Shown: positions 1 through 8,343 of the stretch, piece after piece
Position numbering within the stretch: the first letter of the stretch is position 1
Layout: each line of letters begins with the position of its first letter
DNA from: Rhizobium sp. BT03
Lineage (GTDB): Bacteria; Pseudomonadota; Alphaproteobacteria; Rhizobiales; Rhizobiaceae
DNA length: 64,000 nucleotides
Assembly: GCF_030053155.1 (NCBI RefSeq)
Contig: NZ_CP125640.1
Coordinates: forward strand, 3,304,001-3,368,000
Direction: 5' to 3'
Notes under the pieces: model-generated
Told to the model about the DNA's origin: nothing
The model's input: only the letters and a program-made list of their open reading frames with translations
Database searches by the model: none
Made by a program: the position numbers and the translations under genes

Positions 1-1008
1 TTCCTCGTCGCGCTGCGCAATATCGTTCCCTCCGCGGTCTCGATCGATGGCGGCAATATCGTGACCATCGCCGGCTACATGCTGATGTTCTTCGCGGTGC
101 GGGTCTTTGCGGGCCGGGCCCTCGACCAGCGCTATTTCTGGCTCGCCATCCTTCTCGTCAGCGTCCCTGTCGCACTTATCGTCAGCGACCCCTCGGCAGT
201 GTCGGCGAGGCTTTTCTATGTCTCGGTCGTCTGCTGCTTCTGCGATCTGGCCGTCGCGAGGGAAGCAATCGGTATCGCCCGGCGCGAAAAGCTGTATTCG
301 GCCGCCCTGCTCGTCGGTCTCTATCTCTGCACTGCCATGATCTTTGCGGTGCGCAGCGTTCTTGCGGCGACCGGCGAGATCGGCGGCCCGGATCCTTTCG
401 GCGGCAGCGTGGTCCATAGCTGGATGGCGGTATCGGCGGTCGCGTTCATCATGCTGCGCAGCATGGCCATGGTGCTGATGGCCGCCGAGCGCAGCCGAAA
501 TCAGCTGACCGAACTCGCTCACCACGATCCGCTGACCGGCGCGCTCAATCGCGGCGGTCTCGCCCAGCATCTGCCTGCTCTCGGCTCCCAGCCGGTCTCG
601 CTGCTGATCATCGATATCGACCATTTCAAGCAGCTGAACGACCGGCATGGCCATGCGAGCGGCGACGATATCCTGCGGCTTTTCGCCAGTGTTTCCAGAG
701 GTATCATGCGCTCCGATGATCTGCTTGCCCGGCAAGGCGGAGACGAGTTCCTGGCGGTGCTGAAGAATGTGTCCGGGCAGGATGCGGTGGCGATTGCCGA
801 GCGCATCCGTCTCACCTTCGCTGCCGCCGTGCTGCAGCGGCAGGATCTGGCCGTCTTTCCGACGCTGAGCATCGGCGTTGCCGCGCGAGGGGAAACCGGC
901 GGAGATTTTGAACAGCTGATGCAGAAGGCGGATGAGGCGCTCTATCGTTCGAAGCGCGAAGGCCGCAACCGGGTCGAAGCCTTCGGAGAAAATCAGCAGG
1001 CCGCTTAA
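1..1008 (+). CDS. Membrane diguanylate cyclase (GGDEF), 5' end cut off by the window
   Basis: Makes cyclic di-GMP from two GTP. The frame is open from base 1. A GTG at 61 could start a 315-residue product, but the preceding 20 codons read as normal protein, so the gene most likely begins left of the window. The N-terminal half holds several hydrophobic segments, probably membrane helices. The GGDEF domain follows (DxDHFKxxND metal-binding region, then an intact GGDEF signature at 736-750). An RSDD sequence at 709-720 lies five residues before GGDEF, which is the usual position of the RxxD product-inhibition site. Active and feedback-inhibited synthesis is therefore expected. The signal sensed by the membrane part is unknown. 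The stop is 30 bases from the convergent cysE stop. Confidence 0.9.
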   Translation, partial: FLVALRNIVPSAVSIDGGNIVTIAGYMLMFFAVRVFAGRALDQRYFWLAILLVSVPVALIVSDPSAVSARLFYVSVVCCFCDLAVAREAIGIARREKLYSAALLVGLYLCTAMIFAVRSVLAATGEIGGPDPFGGSVVHSWMAVSAVAFIMLRSMAMVLMAAERSRNQLTELAHHDPLTGALNRGGLAQHLPALGSQPVSLLIIDIDHFKQLNDRHGHASGDDILRLFASVSRGIMRSDDLLARQGGDEFLAVLKNVSGQDAVAIAERIRLTFAAAVLQRQDLAVFPTLSIGVAARGETGGDFEQLMQKADEALYRSKREGRNRVEAFGENQQAA

Positions 1009-1038
1009 CGAACGGCGAGAACCCGCCGCGGAACGGTT

Positions 1039-1857
1039 CTAAATATTCTGATCCATCGTCTCGGCCGGGATTTCGTCGATGCGGTGGACGCGCACGAGCG
1101 TTGCCGGCACGCCGGCGACCGTGCAATGCTCGGGAACCGGCTTCAGCACGACGCTGCCGGCGGCAATCTTGCTGAAGGCGCCGATTTCGATATTGCCGAG
1201 AACCTTGGCGCCGGCGCCGATCATCACGCCATGGCGGATCTTCGGATGGCGGTCGCCGGTTTCCTTGCCGGTGCCGCCGAGCGTGACATTCTGCAGGATC
1301 GATACTTCATCCTCGATCACCGCCGTTTCGCCGATGACGATGCCCGAGCCGTGGTCGAGCATGATGGCAGCGCCGATCCGTGCGGCCGGATGGATATCCG
1401 GGCCGAAGACCAGCGAGGCGAGATTGGCGAGCCAGGTGGCGATCTCCGGCCGGCCGGCGTTCCAGAGCGCGTGGGCGATGCGGTGCGTCTGCAGCGCATG
1501 AAACCCCTTGAGGTTCAGGAGCGCGTGCAGGAATGTCGTGCAGGCCGGGTCGCGTTCGCGCACGGCGACGAGATCGGCCTCGATCCTGCGCATGATATCG
1601 TCGCTGAGGGTGGACAGGATCAGATCGAACAGATCGCCGGTTTCCACCTGCGTCGCAGCAAGCCGCGCGGCGAGCACGCGGGCGATGATCTCATTGCTGC
1701 CTGAAGTGGCCGTTATCTGCGCGGCGAGCAGCCGCTGCAGGATCGGTTCGCGCGCGGCAAGCTCGAGCGCCTCGGCGCGGATCACCGGCCAGACGAATGC
1801 CTTGTCCAAGGATTGCGGCTGGTGCGCGGCCAGACCAAGGCCGGTCGATTTCGGCAT
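1039..1857 (-). CDS. cysE: Serine O-acetyltransferase
   Basis: Transfers acetyl from acetyl-CoA to L-serine, giving O-acetylserine for cysteine synthesis in the cytoplasm. The 272-residue product has the N-terminal helical SATase region (about 20-130) and a C-terminal left-handed beta-helix of hexapeptide repeats (about 150-245). The family active-site stretch LDHGSGIVIGETAVIED is present, including the catalytic Asp-His region. The length is normal for the family. It starts at ATG 1857. The gene upstream on the same strand is a GNAT acetyltransferase 86 bases away, and the gap contains two strong inverted repeats, so cysE may have its own control. Confidence 0.95.
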   Translation of the reverse strand: MPKSTGLGLAAHQPQSLDKAFVWPVIRAEALELAAREPILQRLLAAQITATSGSNEIIARVLAARLAATQVETGDLFDLILSTLSDDIMRRIEADLVAVRERDPACTTFLHALLNLKGFHALQTHRIAHALWNAGRPEIATWLANLASLVFGPDIHPAARIGAAIMLDHGSGIVIGETAVIEDEVSILQNVTLGGTGKETGDRHPKIRHGVMIGAGAKVLGNIEIGAFSKIAAGSVVLKPVPEHCTVAGVPATLVRVHRIDEIPAETMDQNI

Positions 1858-1880
1858 TCCCGTTTCCTCTGCCAGCGACT

Positions 1881-1922
1881 GCGCAGGCCAGGCCTGCGCG
1901 GATTCATGTTTTGCCCGGGCAA
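1881..1922 (-). promoter_or_regulatory. Two inverted repeats upstream of cysE
   Basis: The 86-base gap between the GNAT stop and the cysE start holds a perfect 9-bp stem with a one-base centre (GCGCAGGCC-a-GGCCTGCGC, 1881-1899) and a perfect 12-bp palindrome TTGCCCGGGCAA (1911-1922). No U-tract follows either stem on the minus strand, so a standard intrinsic terminator is not clear. An operator, an attenuator in the cysE leader, or a weak terminator for the GNAT gene are all possible. Confidence 0.4.
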
Positions 1923-1943
1923 GGCATTTGGCAAGCCCTGATT

Positions 1944-2429
1944 TTAGCCGTCAGGCGGTCGCAGGCCAGGCGTCAGCTCCGGAAGCCGACGCCAGCGATA
2001 GCGCACATCGGGTTCTTTTTCCTCGTTGTCGGCGCCGTCGGTTTCTTCCTCGATGGAAAAACCGTGCCGCTCGTAGAAAGCGCGGGCGCCCGCATTGCGC
2101 TGGAACGTCCACAGCCTGATTTCATCCATCTCCTCCTGGGCGCAGCCGAGAAGCAGGGAGCCGATGCCGATGCCCTGGAAATCGGGAAGAACATAAAGCT
2201 GCTTTATCCAGTCGTCGCCATAGGCGATGACGCCGACCAGCCGGTTTCCCGTGGCTGCGCCGAGGATCGTGCAATTCGGCAGCAGATGCATGCGCCAGTA
2301 CTGCTCTTCTTCATCAGGCGTGTGCAGATCCGGCAGCCAGGGCAGCCGCTGCCACAGCGCCACGCGCCTGATCCTTGCGGCCGCCTGCATGTGGTCGGCG
2401 CCGAGCGCCACGATTTCCGCTGCCGTCAC
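1944..2429 (-). CDS. GNAT-family N-acetyltransferase
   Basis: A 161-residue acetyl-CoA-dependent acetyltransferase of unknown substrate. The GNAT fold is recognisable from the IKQLYVLPDFQGIGIGSLLL segment (acetyl-CoA pyrophosphate loop, Q-G-I-G-I-G) and the later LWTFQRNAGARAFYERHGF segment, the usual motif-B region. The GTG start at 2429 is supported by an AGGAAG ribosome-binding site a few bases upstream. A RIME-like repeat begins ten bases upstream of the start codon, so the promoter must lie within or beyond that repeat. Confidence 0.85.
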   Translation of the reverse strand: MTAAEIVALGADHMQAAARIRRVALWQRLPWLPDLHTPDEEEQYWRMHLLPNCTILGAATGNRLVGVIAYGDDWIKQLYVLPDFQGIGIGSLLLGCAQEEMDEIRLWTFQRNAGARAFYERHGFSIEEETDGADNEEKEPDVRYRWRRLPELTPGLRPPDG

Positions 2430-2438
2430 GATATCTTC

Positions 2439-2556
2439 CTAGAGCATGATGCCGAAATGTGTGAGCGGTTGTCGGACGACATCATGCTCTAACTCCTTAA
2501 ATTTAGAACAGGATTCAGATTTTAGGCCAAACGGGCCTAAAATCATCCTGTTCTAG
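2439..2556. repeat. RIME-like intergenic element, copy A (two palindromes)
   Basis: 118 bases made of two dyads. The first pairs AGAGCATGATG near 2441 with CATCATGCTCT near 2480. The second runs from AGAACAGGAT to ATCCTGTTCT (2515-2555) around an inner TTTAGGCC/GGCCTAAA stem. The same two modules occur in inverted orientation at 22260-22371 with only scattered differences. Its size and two-palindrome build match what is known of Rhizobium-specific intergenic mosaic elements (RIME). It sits between the WD40 gene and the GNAT gene. Confidence 0.75.
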
Positions 2557-2569
2557 CCGGCACTATGGC

Positions 2570-3559
2570 TCAAGCCGAAATATCGATGACGCCGCAATCG
2601 CCGGCTTCGGAGGCGAAGGCGAGCAGCTTGCCGTTTTTGCTCCAGCTCATCGCCGTGACCGCGCCCTTGCCGGGGCGGCGCAGCAGCGCCTCCTTGCTGT
2701 CGGCGATGCGCACGGCCAGAATCATGCCGTCGATGAAGCCGATGGCGAGGATATCTTCGAGCGGATGGAATTTCACCGCGGTCGCCATGATGTTGGCGCG
2801 GGTGCCGAGCTCGAGCGGCGCCTTGCCCATCGGCCCGTCCTTGCCCTGGAAGGGCCAGACGATGGCGGCCGGCGCGCCCGACGAGGCGAGCCATTTGCCC
2901 TTGACCGACCAGGAGAGCGATTTCACCTTGGCGGGGTAGCCGGTCATGCGCATGTGGCGGGCTTCAGCGCCGGGCTTGCTGTCGAGTTTCCAGCCGTGCA
3001 GCGCGTTTTCCTGCATCGAGGTGACGAGGAAATTGCCATCGGGCGAGAAGGTGACGCCGGTATGCGCCCCCTTCCATTCGAGGTCGATAGGCTTGGCGTT
3101 CATGCCGATCCAGTGCAGCGACACACCGTTATAGCGCGCGGCTGCGATGCGCAGGCCCTTCGGTGCGAAGGCAAGGCCCTCGACCGTGCGCTCCTCGGCA
3201 AATTCCTTGGTCGTGCCGTCGGCAAGGCGCACGAGCGAACTCTTGCCGTAGGAATAGGCGATGGCGCCTTGCGGGCCGGCCGCGACCTGCGAAATCCACT
3301 TGCGCGGCGCGCTGGCGAGCTCGCTGACGCTGCCGTCGGCGGAAATGCGCAGCACCTTGCCATCCTCGCCGCCAGAGATCAGGCTCTCGCTATAAGGGTC
3401 GCGGATGGCGGTGAGCATGCCTTGATGGGCTTCTGAAACCCGGTCGCCGCCGTCCAGCCGGTGAAACGTGCCGTTGGCGCTGGCGAAGAAGGGGACATCA
3501 CCTAAAAATTCGACGGCCAGAACGTGGCCGTCGAGATCAAGCGGTGCAACTGTCGGCAT
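2570..3559 (-). CDS. WD40-repeat protein coupled to cobW
   Basis: 329 residues with repeating beta-propeller blades (for example the stretches around SPDGNFLVTSMQENALHGW and WSKNGKLLAFASEAGDCG), so probably a single cytoplasmic propeller used for protein contacts. No enzyme motif or signal peptide is seen. The frame is open further upstream, but the start chosen is ATG 3559, which overlaps the TGA of the cobW gene by one base (ATGA coupling). Translation is therefore probably tied to the metallochaperone, and the propeller may be its partner. No specific biochemical role can be read from the sequence. Confidence 0.85.
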   Translation of the reverse strand: MPTVAPLDLDGHVLAVEFLGDVPFFASANGTFHRLDGGDRVSEAHQGMLTAIRDPYSESLISGGEDGKVLRISADGSVSELASAPRKWISQVAAGPQGAIAYSYGKSSLVRLADGTTKEFAEERTVEGLAFAPKGLRIAAARYNGVSLHWIGMNAKPIDLEWKGAHTGVTFSPDGNFLVTSMQENALHGWKLDSKPGAEARHMRMTGYPAKVKSLSWSVKGKWLASSGAPAAIVWPFQGKDGPMGKAPLELGTRANIMATAVKFHPLEDILAIGFIDGMILAVRIADSKEALLRRPGKGAVTAMSWSKNGKLLAFASEAGDCGVIDISA

Positions 3560-4650
3560 CAGGCGGCTGCCTCGCAGGCCTTGAAGGAGGCTTCGAGCTT
3601 TTCGCGATCGAGATCGCGGCCGATGAAGACGAGACGGCTCTCGTGCTTTTCGCCTTCCTTCCATGGCCGCTGGTGATCGCCCTCGATGATCATATGCACG
3701 CCCTGAACGACATAACGCTCGGGATCGTCCTTGAAGGCGATGATGCCCTTGAGGCGGAGAATGTTCGGCCCCTGCGTCTGGGTGACCTTCTGGATCCAGG
3801 GGAAGAAACGCTCCGGGTTCATCTGGCCGCCGCGCAGCGACACCGACTGCACCGTCACATCGTGGATCGCCGACATGGCGCCATGGTTATGATGCTCGTG
3901 CCCATGGTGATCATGATGGTGGTGATCATGATCATGATGGTGGTGGTCGTGATCGCAGTCCGGGCCGCAGACATGGTCGTCATGACCCTGCTCCAGGAAA
4001 TGCGGATCGTTTTCGAGCGCGCGCTCCAGGTTGAAGGCGCCCTGATCGAGCACGCGGGCGAGGTCGACGCCGGAACGGCTGGTCTTGTAGACGCGGGCGG
4101 CCGGGTTGATGGCGCGGACGATGTCGTCGATCACATCGAGTTCTTCCGGGGTGACGAGGTCGCTCTTGTTGATGATGACGACGTCGGCGAAGGCGATCTG
4201 GTCTTCGGCCTCGCGGCTGTCCTTCAGCCGCAGCGGCAGGTGCTTGGCGTCGACCAACGCGATGACCGCGTCGAGCTCGGTCTTGGCGCGGACGTCATCG
4301 TCCATGAAGAAGGTCTGGGCAACCGGCACCGGATCGGCAAGGCCGGTCGTTTCGACGATGATGCCGTCGAAGCGGCCGGGGCGGCGCATCAGGCCTTCGA
4401 CGACGCGGATCAGGTCGCCGCGGACCGTGCAACAGACGCAGCCATTGTTCATCTCGTAGATCTCTTCGTCGGATTCGACGATCAGGTCGTTATCGATGCC
4501 GATTTCGCCGAACTCATTGACGATAACCGCATATTTCTTGCCGTGATTTTCGGAAAGGATGCGGTTGAGCAACGTCGTCTTGCCGGCGCCGAGATAACCG
4601 GTGAGCACGGTGACGGGAATGGGCTTCTGGGTGGAGATCGCGTCGGTCAT
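3559..4650 (-). CDS. CobW/COG0523 G3E GTPase, putative zinc metallochaperone
   Basis: A GTPase that probably delivers a metal, most likely zinc, to client proteins. The 363-residue protein has a Walker [10 protein letters not shown] (18-26), the family metal-binding GCVCC motif (70-74), NKSD guanine specificity (161-164), and a histidine-rich metal-binding loop (223-257, more than half His with two Cys). A CobW C-terminal domain follows. COG0523 proteins serve zinc, cobalt or nitrile hydratase. The His-rich loop and the Zur-like dyad upstream favour zinc homeostasis. It is first in a two-gene unit with the WD40 gene. It starts at ATG 4650 after an AGGTTCT sequence that is only a weak ribosome-binding site. 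Confidence 0.88.
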   Translation of the reverse strand: MTDAISTQKPIPVTVLTGYLGAGKTTLLNRILSENHGKKYAVIVNEFGEIGIDNDLIVESDEEIYEMNNGCVCCTVRGDLIRVVEGLMRRPGRFDGIIVETTGLADPVPVAQTFFMDDDVRAKTELDAVIALVDAKHLPLRLKDSREAEDQIAFADVVIINKSDLVTPEELDVIDDIVRAINPAARVYKTSRSGVDLARVLDQGAFNLERALENDPHFLEQGHDDHVCGPDCDHDHHHHDHDHHHHDHHGHEHHNHGAMSAIHDVTVQSVSLRGGQMNPERFFPWIQKVTQTQGPNILRLKGIIAFKDDPERYVVQGVHMIIEGDHQRPWKEGEKHESRLVFIGRDLDREKLEASFKACEAAA

Positions 4651-4705
4651 GAGAACCTCTAGATTAGGCGTGCGGCCGAGCGGTTTCAGATCGGCTGCTT
4701 CAAAC

Positions 4706-4767
4706 GGTTGGTCTCATATAATGGCATGGGCACGGCAGTTCAAAGGATTTTATAATGTTATAAGATC
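4706..4767 (-). promoter_or_regulatory. Candidate Zur box and promoter of the cobW-WD40 unit
   Basis: An AT-rich dyad at 4746-4767 has the core TTATAATGTTATAA flanked by GAT and GATC arms. It resembles the alphaproteobacterial Zur operator. Just downstream on the minus strand, TTGAAC and TATATG lie 17 bases apart, a reasonable -35/-10 pair. An operator abutting the -35 would suit repression by zinc-bound Zur. The match is by eye. Confidence 0.5.
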
Positions 4768-4796
4768 ACATCGTCCGCCCGCTGCGGATCACCCTT

Positions 4797-5585
4797 TTAT
4801 CGCAGTTGCGCGACGTCGAAGGCATCGACATCCTTCAGCAATTCCACCAAGCCTTTCACCGCATGCGCAATCAGCGCCTCGCCCTTTTCAGCCGTCGCCG
4901 CCGCGGCATTGCCCGCCGCGCCTTGCGGATTGAGATCGGCCATCTTCCAGCCGAAGGCATGCGGCCCGTAGGCGCGCAGATGTTTGAAACGTCCGGCAAA
5001 TTCGCTCTGTCGCGAGGGAAAATCCGCCGCCTTCGCCATATCGACCTTGCCGGGATGAAGCGCCAGCATCACCGAGGTCTCGATATCGCCGCCATGGATG
5101 CCGATCGCCTTTTCCTCCGGCGCGATCACGCCGTCCGGCAGGCCGAAGCGGGTCCAGCTCGTCGCCACCGCCAGCATGGCGAAGCGGATCCGCGCTTCGG
5201 TGGCGACGATCGTCATCAGGGGTGAATTGCCGCCATGGGCGTTCAGCATCACCAATTTGCGGGTGCCCTGCTTCGCCAAGCCTTCGGCGATGCCGAGCCA
5301 GCGGTTGATCGCTTCGTCGAAGGCGAGCGTCTTCGTTCCTTCAACATCCATGTGCTCTATGGAATAGCCGACGGATTCGGCGGGCAGGAAGGTGACCGGC
5401 AGGCGGGCGGGCAGGGCCATCTTCAATCGTCCGGCGATGCCTTCGGCAATCAGGGTGTCGGTCTCGAAGGGCAGGTGCGGGCCGTGCTGTTCATGGGCGC
5501 CGAGCGGCAGCACGGCGATCGGGCGGGGCCCGCCGGGGGCAGAGGCCGGGTCGCTGTCGTCGAAGCGGGGCGAAGGCGTCATCAT
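4797..5585 (-). CDS. Creatininase-family amidohydrolase
   Basis: 262 residues. The signature GAHEQHGPHLPFETDT near residue 28 supplies the metal-binding Glu, His and Asp of the creatininase fold, and VMLNAHGGNSP and GIHGGDIETS supply the other metal-binding residues. Family members hydrolyse cyclic amides such as creatinine or formamide-type pyrimidine and flavin intermediates. MftE belongs here too. No neighbour identifies the substrate, so only the family is called. There are two Met codons at the start (5585 and 5582). It lies directly upstream of the cobW regulatory region on the same strand. Confidence 0.85.
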   Translation of the reverse strand: MMTPSPRFDDSDPASAPGGPRPIAVLPLGAHEQHGPHLPFETDTLIAEGIAGRLKMALPARLPVTFLPAESVGYSIEHMDVEGTKTLAFDEAINRWLGIAEGLAKQGTRKLVMLNAHGGNSPLMTIVATEARIRFAMLAVATSWTRFGLPDGVIAPEEKAIGIHGGDIETSVMLALHPGKVDMAKAADFPSRQSEFAGRFKHLRAYGPHAFGWKMADLNPQGAAGNAAAATAEKGEALIAHAVKGLVELLKDVDAFDVAQLR

Positions 5586-5670
5586 CCGGTCGTTGCCTCT
5601 TGTTTATGACGAGATCCTGGGCAATGTCATATCGCAGCGGCGCCGGCGCTTAAAGATCAAAGGGATGGCT

Positions 5671-6183
5671 ATGGGAAAGAAGCACAAGGACGGCAAGAAG
5701 AACAAGTCCAAGAAGAAGGACCAGACCGAGTATACGCTCGTCGACCTCTCGCCGGCGCTCACCCAGGCGGCTCGTTCCATGCGCACCGTACTCTCGCGCA
5801 ACCTGCTCGAAAGCGGCCTCTATGCCGGCCAGGACGGCGTCATTCTTTCGCTTGCCGAGAGCGACGGCATGACGGCCGGCGGTCTTGCCCAGAAGCTCGG
5901 CGTCAAGGCGCCGACGATGACGCGCACGATCGGCCGGATGGAGGCGCAGGGTTTTCTCGAGCGCAAGCCCGATGCCGAGGATGCGCGTCTCACCAAGGTC
6001 TATCTTACCGAGCTCGGGCGCGGCAGCGTGCAGGGGATCGAAATGGCGGCTTCCGCCTGCGACAGGCTGGCGACGCAGGAGTTCTCCGAAAAGGAAATCC
6101 GCAATCTCGTCCGGCTGCTGAAGGCGATCGACGGCAATCTGCAGGCCGAAGCCCTTCATATCGAAGAGCCGGATGAAGAGTGA
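5671..6183 (+). CDS. MarR-family transcriptional regulator with a lysine-rich N-terminus
   Basis: A 170-residue DNA-binding regulator. The MarR winged helix is clear (SLAESDGMTAGGLAQKLGVK then PTMTRTIGRMEAQGFLERK and DARLTKVYLTELG). The first roughly 20 residues are almost all Lys, Gly, Asn and Asp (GKKHKDGKKNKSKKKD), an unusual basic extension that may add nonspecific DNA binding. ATG 5671 is chosen because AGGG lies six bases before it. ATG 5665 abuts that site. It diverges from the creatininase-family gene, which may be its target. Confidence 0.88.
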   Translation: MGKKHKDGKKNKSKKKDQTEYTLVDLSPALTQAARSMRTVLSRNLLESGLYAGQDGVILSLAESDGMTAGGLAQKLGVKAPTMTRTIGRMEAQGFLERKPDAEDARLTKVYLTELGRGSVQGIEMAASACDRLATQEFSEKEIRNLVRLLKAIDGNLQAEALHIEEPDEE

Positions 6184-6213
6184 AATTTCCCTGAAAGACG
6201 AATTGCCTCCGCC

Positions 6214-6240
6214 GATTAAATCTTTTAATTAAACATTTTA
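6214..6240. promoter_or_regulatory. AT-rich element upstream of the LacI-type regulator
   Basis: An unusually AT-rich block in GC-rich DNA with four TTAA units and a perfect TTTAATTAAA palindrome at 6224-6233, about 60 bases before the GTG start. It probably contains promoter or operator elements. It lacks the central CG typical of LacI-family operators and the N7 spacing of CtrA boxes. Confidence 0.35.
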
Positions 6241-6301
6241 AGGGGCCGCGCCCGATACCGGCGGGGTCTTGCTGTCTTGCGTGCTGCCTGGAGGAGGACA
6301 C

Positions 6302-7324
6302 GTGGTCCAGAAGATCAAGCTTTCGACGATCGCCGAAACACTCGGCATTTCAACGGCGACCGTATCGCTTGCCTTACGCGACAGTCCGCTCGTCGCCGGC
6401 AATACGCGGGAAAAGATCAAGGAACAGGCGCGCGCGCTCGGTTATATCTACAATCGCCGCGCCGCCAGCCTTCGCACCTCGCGCTCCGGCATCATCGGCG
6501 TCGTCGTGCACGACATCATGAACCCCTTCTACGGCGAGATCCTGAAGGCGATCGAAAGCGAGCTCGATCGCAGCCGCCACACCTTCATCCTTTCCAACCA
6601 CTACGACAATGTCGAAAAGCAGCGCACTTTCATCGAGACGCTGCTGCAGCTCGGCGGCGACGGCGTCATCATGTCGCCGGCAATCGGCACGCCGCCTGAG
6701 GACGTGCAGTTGGCGGAAGAAAACGGCATGCCGGCGATCCTGGTCGCCCGTTCGATGGAAGGCCAGGACCTGCCAACCTATCGCGGCGACGACAGCTACG
6801 GCATCTCGCTTGCCACCAACCATCTGATCGGTCTCGGCCATCGCTCGATCGCCATGATCGGCGGCACCGACCAGACCTCCACCGGCCGCGACCGCTACCA
6901 GGGTTATGTCAATGCGCTGCGCAAGGCCGGCATCGAGGTCGATCCGAACCTGCGCATTCCCGGCCCGCGCTCGAAACAGGGCGGCTTCGAGGCCGCGGTG
7001 CATTTCCTCTCGCTGCCGCAGAAGCCGACGGCGGCCGTCTGCTGGAACGATCTCGTGGCGATCGGGTTGATGAACGGGATTGCCCGTGCCGGCCTGGTGC
7101 CCGGCCGCGACATTTCCGTCACCGGTTATGACGATCTCGAGGAGGCGTCGATCGCCACGCCGGCGCTGACGACCGTCTGGAACGGCCAGACCGAGGTCGG
7201 CCGGCTGGCGGCGCGGGCGCTGCTCGATCGGCTTGCCGGCAGCCACGAGCCCGACGGCATGCATCTGATCAAACCGGAAATGCGCATCCGCCAGTCCACC
7301 AGTCCCCATCGGCCCCGCGCCTGA
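6302..7324 (+). CDS. LacI/GalR-family transcriptional regulator
   Basis: 340 residues. The N-terminal LacI helix-turn-helix spans about residues 5-25 (KLSTIAETLGISTATVSLAL), followed by the hinge and a periplasmic-binding-protein-like effector domain (GIIGVVVHDIMNPFYGEIL onward). It is probably a sugar- or sugar-acid-responsive repressor. The frame opens at ATG 6269, but GTG 6302 is chosen because GGAGGA lies about five bases upstream and the helix-turn-helix then begins at the usual distance. The 2-hydroxyacid dehydrogenase starts 27 bases after its stop, so the two are probably cotranscribed and the effector may be a hydroxy- or keto-acid or a sugar precursor. Confidence 0.92.
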   Translation: MVQKIKLSTIAETLGISTATVSLALRDSPLVAGNTREKIKEQARALGYIYNRRAASLRTSRSGIIGVVVHDIMNPFYGEILKAIESELDRSRHTFILSNHYDNVEKQRTFIETLLQLGGDGVIMSPAIGTPPEDVQLAEENGMPAILVARSMEGQDLPTYRGDDSYGISLATNHLIGLGHRSIAMIGGTDQTSTGRDRYQGYVNALRKAGIEVDPNLRIPGPRSKQGGFEAAVHFLSLPQKPTAAVCWNDLVAIGLMNGIARAGLVPGRDISVTGYDDLEEASIATPALTTVWNGQTEVGRLAARALLDRLAGSHEPDGMHLIKPEMRIRQSTSPHRPRA

Positions 7325-7351
7325 ACCAAGACCGCATCCAAGAGGAAAAGC

Positions 7352-8308
7352 ATGTCCCGCATCGCCATTCTCGTTCCCGGGAAGATACACGAGCGCGTTC
7401 TCGAAAGGCTGAAGGATCGTTTTGAGATCATCGCGGTCGCGCGCGAGGAAAGGCTTGCGCTCGACGCCGAGACTGCCGGCCGCATCCGCGGCGTCGCCGT
7501 CTCCGGCGCCTTCCCGGGTGCGTGGATGGATCAGCTGCCTGGCGTCGAGGTGATTGCCAGTTTCGGCGTCGGCTATGACGGGATGGATGTGAAGCGGGCC
7601 GCCGAAAAGGGCATCGTCGTCACCAATACGCCCGATGTGCTGAACGACGAAGTCGCCGATACGGCGATCGGCCTGCTGCTGAACACCGTCCGCGAATTGC
7701 CGCGGGCCGAAGCCTGGCTGCGGGCGGGCAACTGGAAGCCGGGCACGGCCTATCCGCTGTCGCGCTTCTCGCTCAAGGGCCGCCATGTCGGGCTTTATGG
7801 CCTTGGCCGTATCGGGCTTGAGATCGCCAAGCGGCTGGAGCCGTTCAAGGTGAAGATCAGCTATCACACCCGGTCGCGCCATGCCGATGCGCCCTATGAT
7901 TATCACCCGACGCTGAAGGGGCTGGCGGAAGCGGTGGATACGCTGATCGCCATCGTTCCGAAGACGCCGCAGACGCATAAGACGATCGATGCCGATATTC
8001 TGGCAGCCCTCGGTCCGAACGGCATTCTCGTCAATGTCGGCCGCGGCTGGACGGTGGACGAGGAGGCACTGGGCGCGGCGCTTGCCTCCGGCGCGCTCGG
8101 AGCGGCGGGCCTCGATGTCTTCTATGACGAGCCGACCGTGCCGGCCGGCCTGCTGGAACCGGCCAATGCGGTGCTCCTGCCGCATGTCGCCTCGGCTTCG
8201 GTGCCGACCCGCAACGCGATGGCCGATCTCGTCGCCGACAATCTTATCGCCTGGTTCGAGAAAGGTGCTGCACTGACGCCGGTGCCGGAGACGCCGCAGA
8301 GGCGTTGA
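7352..8308 (+). CDS. D-2-hydroxyacid dehydrogenase (glyoxylate/hydroxypyruvate reductase type)
   Basis: 318 residues of the NAD(P)-dependent D-isomer-specific 2-hydroxyacid dehydrogenase family. The Rossmann motif GLYGLGRIGLEIAKRL carries the GxGxxG turn. NVGRGWTVDEEAL carries the catalytic Arg region, and the catalytic His appears in LLPHVASAS. The arrangement is that of plant-type hydroxypyruvate/glyoxylate reductases rather than lactate or formate dehydrogenases. It starts at ATG 7352 with GAGGAAAAG upstream. It shares an operon with the LacI-type regulator, which suggests inducible use of a hydroxy acid or recycling of glyoxylate. Confidence 0.9.
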   Translation: MSRIAILVPGKIHERVLERLKDRFEIIAVAREERLALDAETAGRIRGVAVSGAFPGAWMDQLPGVEVIASFGVGYDGMDVKRAAEKGIVVTNTPDVLNDEVADTAIGLLLNTVRELPRAEAWLRAGNWKPGTAYPLSRFSLKGRHVGLYGLGRIGLEIAKRLEPFKVKISYHTRSRHADAPYDYHPTLKGLAEAVDTLIAIVPKTPQTHKTIDADILAALGPNGILVNVGRGWTVDEEALGAALASGALGAAGLDVFYDEPTVPAGLLEPANAVLLPHVASASVPTRNAMADLVADNLIAWFEKGAALTPVPETPQRR

Positions 8309-8343
8309 AACGGCATGATTTCATCTTCGTCGGCGTCGCAGCG

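Noticed and set aside
3895..3960. CATGATGGTGG-type DNA repeat
   Set aside because: These are codons for the His/Asp-rich loop of the CobW-type protein, not a tandem DNA element.
6214..6240. CtrA sites upstream of the LacI regulator
   Set aside because: Neighbouring TTAA units are spaced by five bases or none, not seven, and TTAAC context is missing.
6374..8185. A 603-codon minus-strand frame opposite the LacI regulator and dehydrogenase
   Set aside because: It is antisense of two clear genes, without ribosome-binding site or motifs.
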